Shown here one piece after another: positions 1 through 7,512 of a stretch of DNA of 64,000 nt. The notes below the pieces were generated by a model. The model saw nothing but the letters and a program-made list of their open reading frames with translations. It was not told the DNA's origin and did not search any database. This DNA is from Solirubrobacter ginsenosidimutans. GTDB lineage: Bacteria > Actinomycetota > Thermoleophilia > Solirubrobacterales > Solirubrobacteraceae. The DNA lies in contig NZ_JAPDOD010000023.1 of assembly GCF_027587205.1 (NCBI RefSeq), forward strand, positions 89,691-153,690, in the 5' to 3' direction. Position numbers and translations under genes: made by a program. Numbering within the stretch: position 1 is the first letter of the stretch; each line of letters opens with the position of its first letter.

Positions 1-348
1 CTCGATCGCATCAAGAACGCCGAGGCGCTCGACGAGCACTTCGAGCGCCGCGAGGAGGTCAACCCGATCGCGGACATCGGCGGTTGGCCGCGCACCGGGA
101 CGGTGGGCGGGTCGCGGGTGGCGCGAGTGCTGATCAGCGCCGAACAGGCGCGCTGGGTCCGCGAGCAGCGGACGGTGCTGGCTGAGTTGCCGGATGGCCG
201 GATCATCGTCGAGATCACGTTCAAGAGCATCGACTTCCTCGTCCGTGAGGTGTTGAAGGAGGCGGGTGACGCGATCGTGCTCGAGCCCGCGGACGCCCGC
301 GAGGCGGTCCTGGTGGCCGCGGAGGGCTTGATCGCGCGAGCGACATGA
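1..348 (+). CDS. WYL-domain transcriptional regulator, C-terminal part (5' end outside window)
   Basis: The frame is open from the first base and ends with TGA at 346-348. The visible 115 residues begin with a segment rich in Arg and Asp (LDRIKNAEALDEHFERR) of the kind that ends the WYL ligand-sensing domain, followed by a WCX-like tail (VSITFKS-type strand, VREVLKEAGDAIVLEPADAREAV). WYL proteins are usually DNA-binding regulators or DNA-damage/defence sensors with an N-terminal winged helix, which here lies upstream of the window. The last four bases overlap the start of the next gene (ATGA), so the two are probably co-translated. The family assignment rests on the C-terminal third only. Confidence 0.6.
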   Translation, partial: LDRIKNAEALDEHFERREEVNPIADIGGWPRTGTVGGSRVARVLISAEQARWVREQRTVLAELPDGRIIVEITFKSIDFLVREVLKEAGDAIVLEPADAREAVLVAAEGLIARAT

Positions 349-782
349 GTAGCCGCCGCGGCGCGATCGGGATGTCGCCGGAGGAGGTGGTCGCCTTCCT
401 CGACGAGCAGCGCACGCTGACGTGCGCGACGATCGGCACCGACGCGTGGCCGCACCTGATGCCGCTGTGGTACGTCGTCCGTGACGGCGAGTGCTGGGCC
501 TGGACCTACGCGAGGTCCCAGAAGGTCCGCAACCTCGAGCGCGAGTCCCGCTGCACGGTGCAGGTCGAGGCCGGGGTCGCGTACAACGAGCTGCGCGGCG
601 TGATGATGAAGTGCGTCTGCGCGATCCACCGCGACCCGGAGGTCGTGGCGGGTGTGGGGACGGAGCTGGGCGCGCGCTACGGCGGTGGCGGGTACGTGGT
701 CACGCCTGCGCAGGCGTCGAAGCGGGTGGCGCTGCAGTTCATGGCGAACGCCACCGCCTCCTGGGATCACCGCAAGCTATGA
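345..782 (+). CDS. Pyridoxamine 5'-phosphate oxidase-fold (flavin/F420-binding) protein
   Basis: A 145-residue protein of the split-barrel FMN/F420-binding superfamily. The N-terminal half reads like these proteins (EVVAFLDEQRTLTCATIGTD, then PHLMPLWYVVRDGECWAWTYARSQKVRNLER), the segment that forms the flavin-binding barrel and phosphate contacts. Length fits the single-domain PNPOx-like class (130-160 residues). Such proteins reduce or oxidise small substrates with FMN or F420; the substrate cannot be read from sequence. Translation is coupled to the WYL gene through an ATGA overlap. A second ATG at 372 is possible. The 3' end overlaps the convergent FadR-type gene by a few bases. Confidence 0.75.
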   Translation: MSSRRGAIGMSPEEVVAFLDEQRTLTCATIGTDAWPHLMPLWYVVRDGECWAWTYARSQKVRNLERESRCTVQVEAGVAYNELRGVMMKCVCAIHRDPEVVAGVGTELGARYGGGGYVVTPAQASKRVALQFMANATASWDHRKL

Positions 783-1415
783 GCCTCTGAGCGTCGCGAG
801 CGCGCCGTCCAAGTGGCGGCGCAGGAGCGTGAACGCGTCGTCGGTCTCACCCTCGGCGAGCGCTGCGGCGAGCGCGCGGTGCTCGTCGACGATCCGCGCC
901 TTGCGCTCGGGCGTGGCGGTGGTCACCCGGGCCATCCGGCGCTGGCGGTCGCGCAGCGTGTCGTAGAGCGCGAGCAGGATCGTGTTGCCGGTCCCGGCGA
1001 CGAGCAGGTGGTGGAACGCGCGGTCGGCGTCGACGAGCTCCGCGCCCTCGAGCTGCTCGTGCGTCGCCGCGGCGGCGACGAGCTCGGCGCCCAGCTCCTT
1101 GCTCGCCCGCTCGATCGCATGACGCTCGATCACCCACCGCGTCTCGATGACCTCCGCGGCCTCCTGCGCCGAGACGGGCACCACGATCGCCCCGCGCTTG
1201 GGGTAGAGCTTCAAATAGCCCTCGCCCTCGAGCTGCACGAACGCCGCCCGCACCGGCGTCCGGCTCATCCCGAGCTCCTCGGCGACCTCGACCTCGGACA
1301 CCAGCGCGGTGCCCTGCAGCGTCCCGTCGAGGATCCGCTCCTTCACGTGCAGATACGCCCGCCGGCTCGCGCTCACCTTCGGCGCCTGGAACGGGCCGTA
1401 GTCCAGATAGGCCAT
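777..1415 (-). CDS. GntR-family transcriptional regulator, FadR/FCD subfamily
   Basis: A 212-residue regulator. Residues about 15-80 form the winged helix typical of GntR proteins (AYLHVKERILDGTLQGTALVSEVE, then LGMSRTPVRAAFVQLEGEGYL). Residues about 95-210 are the all-helical FCD ligand-binding domain, with the metal-binding pattern RAFHHLL and a late DEHRALAAAL helix. The frame stays open further upstream, but the extension runs through two palindromes and has no regulator-like sequence, so ATG at 1413-1415 is chosen. It is divergent from an MFS carrier, the usual arrangement when the regulator controls uptake of its own ligand, probably a small organic acid (inference). Confidence 0.85.
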   Translation of the reverse strand: MAYLDYGPFQAPKVSASRRAYLHVKERILDGTLQGTALVSEVEVAEELGMSRTPVRAAFVQLEGEGYLKLYPKRGAIVVPVSAQEAAEVIETRWVIERHAIERASKELGAELVAAAATHEQLEGAELVDADRAFHHLLVAGTGNTILLALYDTLRDRQRRMARVTTATPERKARIVDEHRALAAALAEGETDDAFTLLRRHLDGALATLRGS

Positions 1416-1436
1416 GCACACATCATGCACACAACG

Positions 1437-1505
1437 CGTACACCGGGGTCTGACCCCTGTGTACGACTTGTATACCGCGCGGATACCGGGGTCTGACCCC
1501 GGTAT
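1437..1505. promoter_or_regulatory. Two related palindromes in the divergent regulator/MFS promoter region
   Basis: Two inverted repeats share the core GGGGTCTGACCCC. The first (1437-1465) is a 29-base palindrome with one mismatched pair around T1451. The second (1483-1505) is a perfect 23-base palindrome around T1494. Between and beside them are GTATAC-like half sites (TTGTATACC at 1469-1477, CATGCATACATG near 1521-1532) of the kind bound by FadR-type GntR proteins. They may be operators for the neighbouring regulator, or copies of a dispersed short palindromic repeat that landed here; the sequence alone does not decide. Confidence 0.5.
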
Positions 1506-1551
1506 GCGGGTGGGATACTTCATGCATACATGTTGGATACAGTGTGTGTGG

Positions 1552-2742
1552 ATGACGGCGGCATGGCGAATGTGGGCGCTGGCGGCGGCCTTCTATCTGG
1601 TGGCGATCTTCCATCGGATGAGCTTGGGCGTGGCGTCGCTGGACGCGAGTGAGCGGTTCGGGGTGTCGACGAGCGCGATCGCGCTGCTGTCGACGGTGCA
1701 GCTGGGCGTGTATCTGGCGATGCAGGTGCCCGCGGGGGTGATGGCGGATCGGCTCGGGCCGCGGCGGTCGCTCACGCTCGGGCTGCTGGCGATGGGGGTG
1801 GGTGAGCTGCTGTTCGCGTTCAGCCCCGCGCTCGGGCCCGCGATCGTGGGGCGGGCGCTGGTCGGGGCGGGCGACGCCTGCATGTTCCTCAACGTCCTGC
1901 GCGTGGCGGCGTTCTGGCTGCCGCCCCGTCGCTATGCGCTCGCGGCCGCGCTGACCGCGGCGATGGGCGCGTTCGGCCAGTTGCTGAGCACGGCGCCGCT
2001 CAGTGCGGCGCTGTCCGACGTGGGCTGGACGCCGACGTTCGCCGCCAGCGGCGTGCTCACCGCGCTGCTGGCGATCCTCGCCGTCAACCGGCTGCAGGAT
2101 CGGCCGGACGGCGTCGCCGCGCCTGCGCACGCCGCGCTCGGGCCGACGCTCCGCCGCGCCTGGCGGGCGCCGCAGACGCGCCACGGCCAGTGGGTGCACT
2201 TCGCGCTGATGGCGCCCTTCGTGACGCTGACCGGGTTGTGGGCGTTTCCGTACTTGGTGCAGGACCAAGGCCTCGGCCGCGGGACCGCGGCGGCGCTCCT
2301 GGCCGCGGCGGTGCTCGCCTTCGGCCTCTCCGCGCCGGCGCTCGGGGCGCTCGGCGGCCGTCATCCCGATCGGCGCGGTGTATTGACCAGCGGTGCGGCG
2401 GCCGCGATCGCCGCCGGGCTCGCGATCCTGCTGGCCTGGCCGGGCGGCCACCCGCCGCTCCCGGTGCTGACGGCGGTGCTGTGCGTGAGCGGGTTCGGCG
2501 GCGCGGCGTCGATGCTCGCCTTCGACCTCGCCCGCGAGGGCAGCCCGACCGCAGGCGGAAGCGTCTCGGGGATGGTGAACCTCGGCGGGTTCGGCGCCGC
2601 GATCGTCGCGCAGTCGGCGATCGGCCTGCTGGTCTCGATCCACCTCGACTACCGGATCGCGTTGCTGCCGCTGCTGGCGCTGGCGATGTGGGGCGCGGTG
2701 CAGGTGACACGCCACGCCGACCGTGGCGTGGCGGTGGCTTAG
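1552..2742 (+). CDS. MFS transporter
   Basis: A 396-residue membrane protein with about 12 hydrophobic segments and the major-facilitator loop 2-3 signature (GVMADRLGPRRSLTLG, residues about 60-75). It fits the 12-helix single-polypeptide carrier class, closest in feel to nitrate/anion or sugar-acid permeases, but the substrate is not identifiable. ATG at 1552 is preferred because upstream in-frame codons lie in the palindromic promoter. It is divergently transcribed from the FadR-type regulator, which probably controls it. The stop codon is ten bases before the left end of the repeat element at 2752. Confidence 0.85.
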   Translation: MTAAWRMWALAAAFYLVAIFHRMSLGVASLDASERFGVSTSAIALLSTVQLGVYLAMQVPAGVMADRLGPRRSLTLGLLAMGVGELLFAFSPALGPAIVGRALVGAGDACMFLNVLRVAAFWLPPRRYALAAALTAAMGAFGQLLSTAPLSAALSDVGWTPTFAASGVLTALLAILAVNRLQDRPDGVAAPAHAALGPTLRRAWRAPQTRHGQWVHFALMAPFVTLTGLWAFPYLVQDQGLGRGTAAALLAAAVLAFGLSAPALGALGGRHPDRRGVLTSGAAAAIAAGLAILLAWPGGHPPLPVLTAVLCVSGFGGAASMLAFDLAREGSPTAGGSVSGMVNLGGFGAAIVAQSAIGLLVSIHLDYRIALLPLLALAMWGAVQVTRHADRGVAVA

Positions 2743-2751
2743 AGGGGCCGT

Positions 2752-3262
2752 AGGGACGAACGTCAACTGCGCCGGGTGGGGAGGGGGGAGTGGCGCACCC
2801 TCCGGGTCTGACTCGCCGCCGTCCGCCGCTCGGCTCGGCTCTGTCGCCCCCGAATTGCGGTGGTGGGATACCGACAGTTACGGGCGTGGGCTGGCCAGTG
2901 TGTCCCGCACTCGCAGTTGTCCCGGCAGCCGTGGTTGACCGTGCGCGTTTGAGGGCCGGATCGCGAGTTTCGATCAGGTTCGCACTGGTCGAGTTGGCGC
3001 GCTGGCGGGGGTGAGGAACAAATGAGTCCTCACAGGACGCATTTGTTCGTCACCCCCCACGCGCATGACTTCGTTGCTCGCCGAAACCGATCACCGCAAG
3101 GCCCGGCGCGGACCGGGGTGTCAGCACCACGCCCGTAACTGTCGGTATCCCAGCACGGCACTTCGACCCCAACAGAGCCGCGCACCGAGGCGGTCCACGA
3201 CAGTCGGACCCGGAGGGTGCGCCGCTCCCCCTCCCCACCCGGCGCAGTTGACTTTCGTCCCT
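2752..3262. repeat. Repeat element, copy A (511 bp, long inverted repeat; MITE-like)
   Basis: Non-coding element filling the gap between two convergent genes. The outer about 60 bases are near-perfect inverted repeats (2752-2812 against 3203-3262, starting AGGGACGAA). Similarity continues inward, diverged, to about 2890 and 3122, so each arm is about 140 bases; a 26-base inner block (GGATACCGACAGTTACGGGC and flanks) is again exact. The centre carries a strong hairpin at 3008-3056. Bases 2928-3262 match the reverse complement of 38949-39283 at equal length with about two differences by eye. Left end GTAG (2751-2754) and right end CTAG (3261-3264) could be a target duplication. Short open frames inside are fortuitous. 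No transposase is encoded. Mobile, non-autonomous origin is inferred. Confidence 0.8.
3008..3056. terminator. Central hairpin of repeat copy A; possible bidirectional terminator
   Basis: Arms 3008-3030 and 3034-3056 (23 bp, two mismatches) around a three-base CAC loop. The arms contain the AT-rich block AACAAATG, unlike the GC-rich surroundings. Lying between convergent genes, it could end transcription from both sides. There is no U-tract right after the stem, so rho-independent termination is uncertain. Confidence 0.4.
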
Positions 3263-3282
3263 AGTCGCGGTTGGCGCGCTCT

Positions 3283-4182
3283 CTAGGCCGCAGCGCGGGC
3301 CGCGCCGAACCAGGCGCCGCCGCCGAGGACGCGATCCCAGCCCGACCAGTTGGAGCCGTCGGGCAGCTCCTTCTCCAACCGGTCGAACGAGCCGAGGCGC
3401 CCGCCGAGGTTGTCGATCATGTGCACGAGGGTCGCCTCGCGCGTGCAGGGCACGACGGGCGAGCCGTGCTCGAGCTGGCCGTGGTGGCTCAGGATGATGT
3501 GCAGCACCGCGACGGCGAGCGACGGCGGGAAGCCGGGAAGGTCTTCGATCAGGCGCCGGACGCGGTAGTAGCCGAGCGGGATCTCGCCCTGGAGCTTGCC
3601 GAGGTCGGTCAGGTCGATCGCGAGTGGGTCGGCCGTGTAGGCGTCGAGCTTGCCGATGTCGTGCAGGAGCGCGCCCGTCACCGCCACGTCGCGGTCGACG
3701 CCGCCGAACGTCGCGCTGATAGCGGAGACCGACTGCGCCACGGTCAAGGAATGCTCGAGCAGGCCGTGCCGGTAGGCCTGGTGGTAGCGCTTCGCGGCGG
3801 GCGCTTCGCGGAACAGCTCCCAGGTCTCCGTGCCGGCGCCGAAGATCCGGTCCAGCAGCGCGCGCAGGTGCCCGCACTGGACGGTCGCGATCAGCTCGCG
3901 CAGGTCGGCCTCCATGCGCTCGACCGGGATGCGCGGACCGTCGAGGAGGTCCTCGAGCGCGTACTCGTCGGGCTCGGCGACGCGCAGGTCGTGCACCGCA
4001 AGGCGGTTGCGCGGCTCGACGCGGCCGGCGACCCGCACGCACAGCCCCGGCGCGACGTCCTCACGCGGCGGCGCCTCCAAAGTGCCCGTTCGATCCCCGA
4101 GGACGAGCTTGCGCGGCTCGGCCGCCCGGACCATCAGAACCTGGTCGATCTCCTGGCCCACGTTCAGTTCGCGAACACGCAC
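3283..4182 (-). CDS. OB-fold plus HD-domain protein, YhaM-like 3'-5' exonuclease
   Basis: A 299-residue protein built like Bacillus YhaM: an N-terminal OB-type nucleic-acid-binding region (VGQEIDQVLMVRAAE, then LVLGDRTGTL, residues 8-60) followed by an HD phosphohydrolase domain with the metal ligands visible as RHGLLEHSL, LLHDIGK and ILSHHGQ (residues about 140-225). YhaM proteins degrade RNA or single-stranded DNA from the 3' end. The frame extends to 4611, but the extension is antisense to the SDR gene and lacks family sequence; GTG at 4180-4182 matches the family N-terminus (VRVRELNVGQEID). Divergent from the SDR gene. Its stop codon lies 20 bases beyond repeat copy A. Confidence 0.8.
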   Translation of the reverse strand: MRVRELNVGQEIDQVLMVRAAEPRKLVLGDRTGTLEAPPREDVAPGLCVRVAGRVEPRNRLAVHDLRVAEPDEYALEDLLDGPRIPVERMEADLRELIATVQCGHLRALLDRIFGAGTETWELFREAPAAKRYHQAYRHGLLEHSLTVAQSVSAISATFGGVDRDVAVTGALLHDIGKLDAYTADPLAIDLTDLGKLQGEIPLGYYRVRRLIEDLPGFPPSLAVAVLHIILSHHGQLEHGSPVVPCTREATLVHMIDNLGGRLGSFDRLEKELPDGSNWSGWDRVLGGGAWFGAARAAA

Positions 4183-4228
4183 GGTGGCAAACCCTAGGCA
4201 CGGGCTCGGACGAACTACGATCGCGTTC

Positions 4229-4894
4229 ATGCCCGACCGCACCGCACTCGTAACCGGCGGCGCCGGAGGCCTCGGCCGCTCCGTCGTCGACGCGCTGCTC
4301 GCCCACGGCTGGCGGGTCGTGGTGCCGGTCGAGCGAACCGGGGAACTGGATCGCGACGGCCTGACGACCATCACCGCCGACCTTACGAACCCGGACGACG
4401 TCGCGCGCACGGTCCGTGCCGCGACGGACGGCGCGCCGCTGAAGGCGCTCGTGAACCTGGTCGGCGGGTTCGCCGCCGACCAGCCGGTGGCCGACACGCC
4501 GCTGGCCGAGTTCGAGCTGTTGTTCACGCGCAACCTGCGCCCCACGTACCTGATGACCCAGGCCGTGCTGCCCCACCTGAAGAGCACCGGCGGCGGCTCG
4601 ATCGTCTGCACCGGCGCCGCGGCGGCGCTGCAGCCGTTCGCCGGCGCCGCGGGCTACACGGCGGCCAAGGCGGCGGTGATCGCGTTCGCCAAGGCGGTGG
4701 CGGAGGAGGGACGGCCGGATGGCGTGCGCTGCAACGTGATCCTCCCGTCGCTGATCGACACGCCCACCAACCGCGAGATGATGCCCGAGAGCGAGTGGCA
4801 CAAGCTCGTGCCGCCGGAGCGGATCGCGTCCGTCATCGCGTTCCTGTGCGGCGACGGCTCCGCCGCGCTCAACGGCGCGGCACTCCCCGTCTAA
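4229..4894 (+). CDS. SDR-family NAD(P)-dependent oxidoreductase
   Basis: A 221-residue short-chain dehydrogenase. The Rossmann glycine motif TGGAGGLGRS is near residue 10, the acidic strand-4 turn (ADLTNPDDV) near residue 52, NLVGGF (variant of NAG) near residue 80, and the catalytic YTAAK at about 143-147. The serine normally 13 positions before the tyrosine is alanine here (CTGAAAALQPF segment), so the active site is atypical. A TACGAT box (4216-4221) ends seven bases before the ATG, consistent with a leaderless transcript. Overlaps the convergent EcsC gene by four bases. Substrate unknown. Confidence 0.85.
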   Translation: MPDRTALVTGGAGGLGRSVVDALLAHGWRVVVPVERTGELDRDGLTTITADLTNPDDVARTVRAATDGAPLKALVNLVGGFAADQPVADTPLAEFELLFTRNLRPTYLMTQAVLPHLKSTGGGSIVCTGAAAALQPFAGAAGYTAAKAAVIAFAKAVAEEGRPDGVRCNVILPSLIDTPTNREMMPESEWHKLVPPERIASVIAFLCGDGSAALNGAALPV

Positions 4895-5535
4895 CCGCCG
4901 TAGAACTTGATCGCGCGCTTGGCGAGCGCGTTCGTATCGCGCCGGTTGGCGACCGAGTTGAACGCGATCGCGAAGCCCGGGATCAGCCGCCCCGCGAGCT
5001 TCTTGCCCGACGACTTGCCGACCATCTTGGCCAGCTTGAGGGTGATCGCCTCGTCGCGCGTCAGCCTCCCGCCCACCCACGACTCGGCGACGGTCACGCC
5101 CATCCCGTCCAGCGCGGCCCGCGCCTCGCCGGGGGAGTCGTAGAGCCCGTTCAGCACGAGCAGCTCGGCCGGCCGCATCCGGTCGAGCGGGTCGAAGCCG
5201 AACGCCGCGGCGACGAAGAACACGAGCCGCGACTGGATCCACGCGAGACCCACGAGATCCGGCACGACGGTGATGAATCCCCCGACGCCGGTCGCGGCGC
5301 CTTCGACGCTCGCCAGGTTGACATGACGCCGACGCGCCATCTGCGCGAGCGTCTGGGGATCGGCCTTGTACAACCGGCGGCGGCGATCGGCCCAGACCAG
5401 GGCGGCCGGACCGTGATACTCGGCGGCGGCCAGGGCCACATGTTCGGGTGCGCGGAGCGGGTCCGTGCGCAGGCGGTCCCAGAGATTTGCGGGGGGCTTG
5501 TCGGCCGGCTCCTCGACCTCTGCCCACTCGCTCAC
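4891..5535 (-). CDS. EcsC-family protein
   Basis: A 214-residue protein matching the EcsC family: RRRHVNLASVEGAATGVGGF in the middle, then LVGLAWIQSRLVFFVAAAFGFDP, and a Lys-rich C-terminal part (LKLAKMVGKSSGKKLAGRL, FNSVANRRDT). The hydrophobic glycine-rich middle suggests membrane association. EcsC was named from an ABC-transporter operon in Bacillus, but its activity is not established. GTG at 5533-5535 is chosen because the frame further upstream is antisense to the hydrolase gene. It is divergent from the alpha/beta hydrolase with a gap under 50 bases. Confidence 0.8.
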   Translation of the reverse strand: MSEWAEVEEPADKPPANLWDRLRTDPLRAPEHVALAAAEYHGPAALVWADRRRRLYKADPQTLAQMARRRHVNLASVEGAATGVGGFITVVPDLVGLAWIQSRLVFFVAAAFGFDPLDRMRPAELLVLNGLYDSPGEARAALDGMGVTVAESWVGGRLTRDEAITLKLAKMVGKSSGKKLAGRLIPGFAIAFNSVANRRDTNALAKRAIKFYGG

Positions 5536-5582
5536 TTGTCCAACATAGTTGACCCCGTGTCCAGACCGGCCGATGAAGGGGT

Positions 5583-6437
5583 ATGTCTTGGGATATGACG
5601 TCCGTCGTCGAGCACCGGATCGAAATCGCAGGACACGCCACGCGCGCCCTCGAGGTCGATGGCGGCGGCCCCGGCATCGTGCTGCTGCACGGCTGGGGCG
5701 ATTCGGCCGACACGTGGCGTCCCCTGCTGGCGCAACTCGGCGCGCGCGGCCGGCGCGCGATCGCCGTCGACCTGCCGGGCTTCGGCGAGGCCACCCGCCT
5801 GCATGACGGCGCCGTTCTGCCCCAGCTGGACGCGTTCGCCCTCGATCTCGTCGAGAGCTGGGCCGACAAGGAGCCGGTGGTCGTGGCGGGGACGAGCCTC
5901 GGCGGCTGCATCGCCCTCCGCCTGGCCGAGCATCCCGGCAACGTGCGGCTCGTCGGCGTCGTCCCAGTCTCACCCGACGGGCTCGAGCTTCCCTCGTGGT
6001 TCGATCCGATCGAGGAGGACCCGATCGTCCGCAAACTGCTGTCGATCCCGGTCCCGGTCCCAGGGATCCTGGTGCGGCGCGCGCGGTCGAGCGCGTACCG
6101 GCAGCTCTCCTACAACCACCCGAGCGACACCCAGCGCCACGTCGTCGACGCCTTCAGCCGTGACGGGGAGACGCGCGCGGACCTCGCGATGCTGCTGGGC
6201 TCCGGACGGCGGCTGGCCCCCGAGCTGTCCAACGCGCCGTTCGACCTGGTGGGCATCCGCTGCCCCGTGCTGCTCGTGTGGGGCGCGCACGACCGGACGC
6301 TGCCCCACACGGACGCGCGCATCGCGCTGGATTCGCTGCCCACGACCCACGTCGAGCTCATCGAGGGTGCAGGCCGCCACCCACAGTTGGACGCCACGAG
6401 CAGGTTGCTCGAGTTGCTCCTCCCGTTCGGCACTTAA
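5583..6437 (+). CDS. Alpha/beta-fold hydrolase
   Basis: A 284-residue hydrolase with all core elements: oxyanion segment LLHGWGDSADTW (about 36-47), nucleophile elbow GTSLGG (Ser near 102), acid residue in LLVWGAHDRTLP, and catalytic His in EGAGRHPQLD near the C-terminus. A cap region lies between (LPSWFDPIEEDPIV and onward). It belongs with esterases and C-C hydrolases that have a free cytoplasmic form; no signal peptide. ATG at 5583 has a GAAGGGG stretch just upstream; ATG at 5595 is an equally plausible start. Substrate cannot be predicted. Confidence 0.85.
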   Translation: MSWDMTSVVEHRIEIAGHATRALEVDGGGPGIVLLHGWGDSADTWRPLLAQLGARGRRAIAVDLPGFGEATRLHDGAVLPQLDAFALDLVESWADKEPVVVAGTSLGGCIALRLAEHPGNVRLVGVVPVSPDGLELPSWFDPIEEDPIVRKLLSIPVPVPGILVRRARSSAYRQLSYNHPSDTQRHVVDAFSRDGETRADLAMLLGSGRRLAPELSNAPFDLVGIRCPVLLVWGAHDRTLPHTDARIALDSLPTTHVELIEGAGRHPQLDATSRLLELLLPFGT

Positions 6438-6488
6438 CACGCAAGAACGGTTGCGACGTCAAGCGTCGTAGCTACGCTCTTGCGCATC

Positions 6489-7472
6489 ATGCGCCGGACC
6501 GTTCTCGCTGCCTTTGCCCTGTTCGCCCTGCTGGTTCCGTCGGCCAACGCCGCAGAACCGCGCATCGCCGCGGGCGTCACGGCCGCCGGCACGGATGTCT
6601 CCGGACTGACGCTCGCCGAGGCCGCGGGCAAGCTCTACAACACCTTCGGGTTCTCGGTCGGGCGCCCGTTGTCGACCCACGCCGCGGGCCACAAGTACGC
6701 GGTCAACCCGAGCGATCTCGGCTTCGTCTATGACGTCAACAAGACGGCGCGGCGGGCGTACAACGCCGGCCTGAAGCCGCACACGCAGCCGGTCGACGTG
6801 CCGCTGTTCGTCACCTACGACGCCGCGAAGGTCACCGCGTACGCGACCAAGGTCGCCGCCGACCTCAAGCGCGACCCGCGTGACGCGCGGGTGGACATCA
6901 AGCTGAAGTCGATCGGCAAGGTCGCCTCCAAGGACGGCCGCGCGATCGACGCCACGGCGCTCGCCACGAGCGTCGGCGCCGCGCTCAGCGACCCGGCCAA
7001 GGACCGCATCCTCAAGCCCAAGGTCAAGGTCGTGCGCCCCAAGGTGACAACCGCGGGCCTGTCGAAGGCCTACGGGACGATCATCACGATCGACCGCGGC
7101 AACTTCAAGCTGCGCCTGTTCAAGAACCTCAAGGTCTCCAAGACGTACGGCGTGGCGGTCGGCATGCCCGCCTACCCGACGCCCACGGGCCGCTTCAACA
7201 TCGCCAACAAGGCGGTCAACCCGGCCTGGACGGCACCGAACTCTCCGTGGGCGGGCGCCTACGCGAACGAGACGGTCGAGGGCGGCTCGGCGGAGAACCC
7301 GCTCAAGGCGCGCTGGATGGGCATCGTCAACGGCGTGGGGATCCACGGCACCGGCGCTCCCGGCTCGATCGGCTCCCGCGCTTCGCACGGCTGCATCCGC
7401 ATGACCGTGCCGGACGTCATCGACCTGTACCCCCGCGTGCCGGTCGGAACGCCTGTTCTGATCGGAAACTGA
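6489..7472 (+). CDS. Secreted L,D-transpeptidase (YkuD domain)
   Basis: A 327-residue exported enzyme for 3-3 peptidoglycan cross-linking or protein attachment. Residues 1-22 are a signal peptide (RRTVLAAFALFALLVPSANA). Residues about 30-190 resemble the PG-binding type 4 region of actinobacterial L,D-transpeptidases (GVTAAGTDVSGLTLAEAAGK). The YkuD domain starts near 195 (ITIDRGNFKLRLFKN) and carries the catalytic motif HGTG...SHGCIRM with Cys near 301. TTG at 6480 is in frame, but ATG at 6489 gives a cleaner signal peptide and follows a TACGCT box (6473-6478). Confidence 0.9.
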   Translation: MRRTVLAAFALFALLVPSANAAEPRIAAGVTAAGTDVSGLTLAEAAGKLYNTFGFSVGRPLSTHAAGHKYAVNPSDLGFVYDVNKTARRAYNAGLKPHTQPVDVPLFVTYDAAKVTAYATKVAADLKRDPRDARVDIKLKSIGKVASKDGRAIDATALATSVGAALSDPAKDRILKPKVKVVRPKVTTAGLSKAYGTIITIDRGNFKLRLFKNLKVSKTYGVAVGMPAYPTPTGRFNIANKAVNPAWTAPNSPWAGAYANETVEGGSAENPLKARWMGIVNGVGIHGTGAPGSIGSRASHGCIRMTVPDVIDLYPRVPVGTPVLIGN

Positions 7473-7512
7473 CGCACATTCGCCCTACGGGGAGAGGTAG
7501 GGTCGCGCAAGG

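Noticed and set aside
1416..1551. N-terminal extensions of the FadR-type regulator and the MFS carrier across the palindromes
   Set aside because: Both frames stay open through the shared promoter but encode palindrome-derived, non-family sequence. Starts at 1415 and 1552 fit the families.
2751..3263. TA dinucleotide duplication at the ends of copy A (IS630/mariner-like)
   Set aside because: Copy A is flanked by TA on both sides, but copy B is not (TA left, TC right). The CTAG/GTAG borders fit both copies better, though neither is proven.
3065..3286. Open frame of 73 codons inside repeat copy A, repeated in copy B (38778-39146, minus)
   Set aside because: The peptide is the same in both copies only because the DNA is repeated. 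It runs through the hairpin and inverted arms, lacks a ribosome-binding site and resembles no protein.
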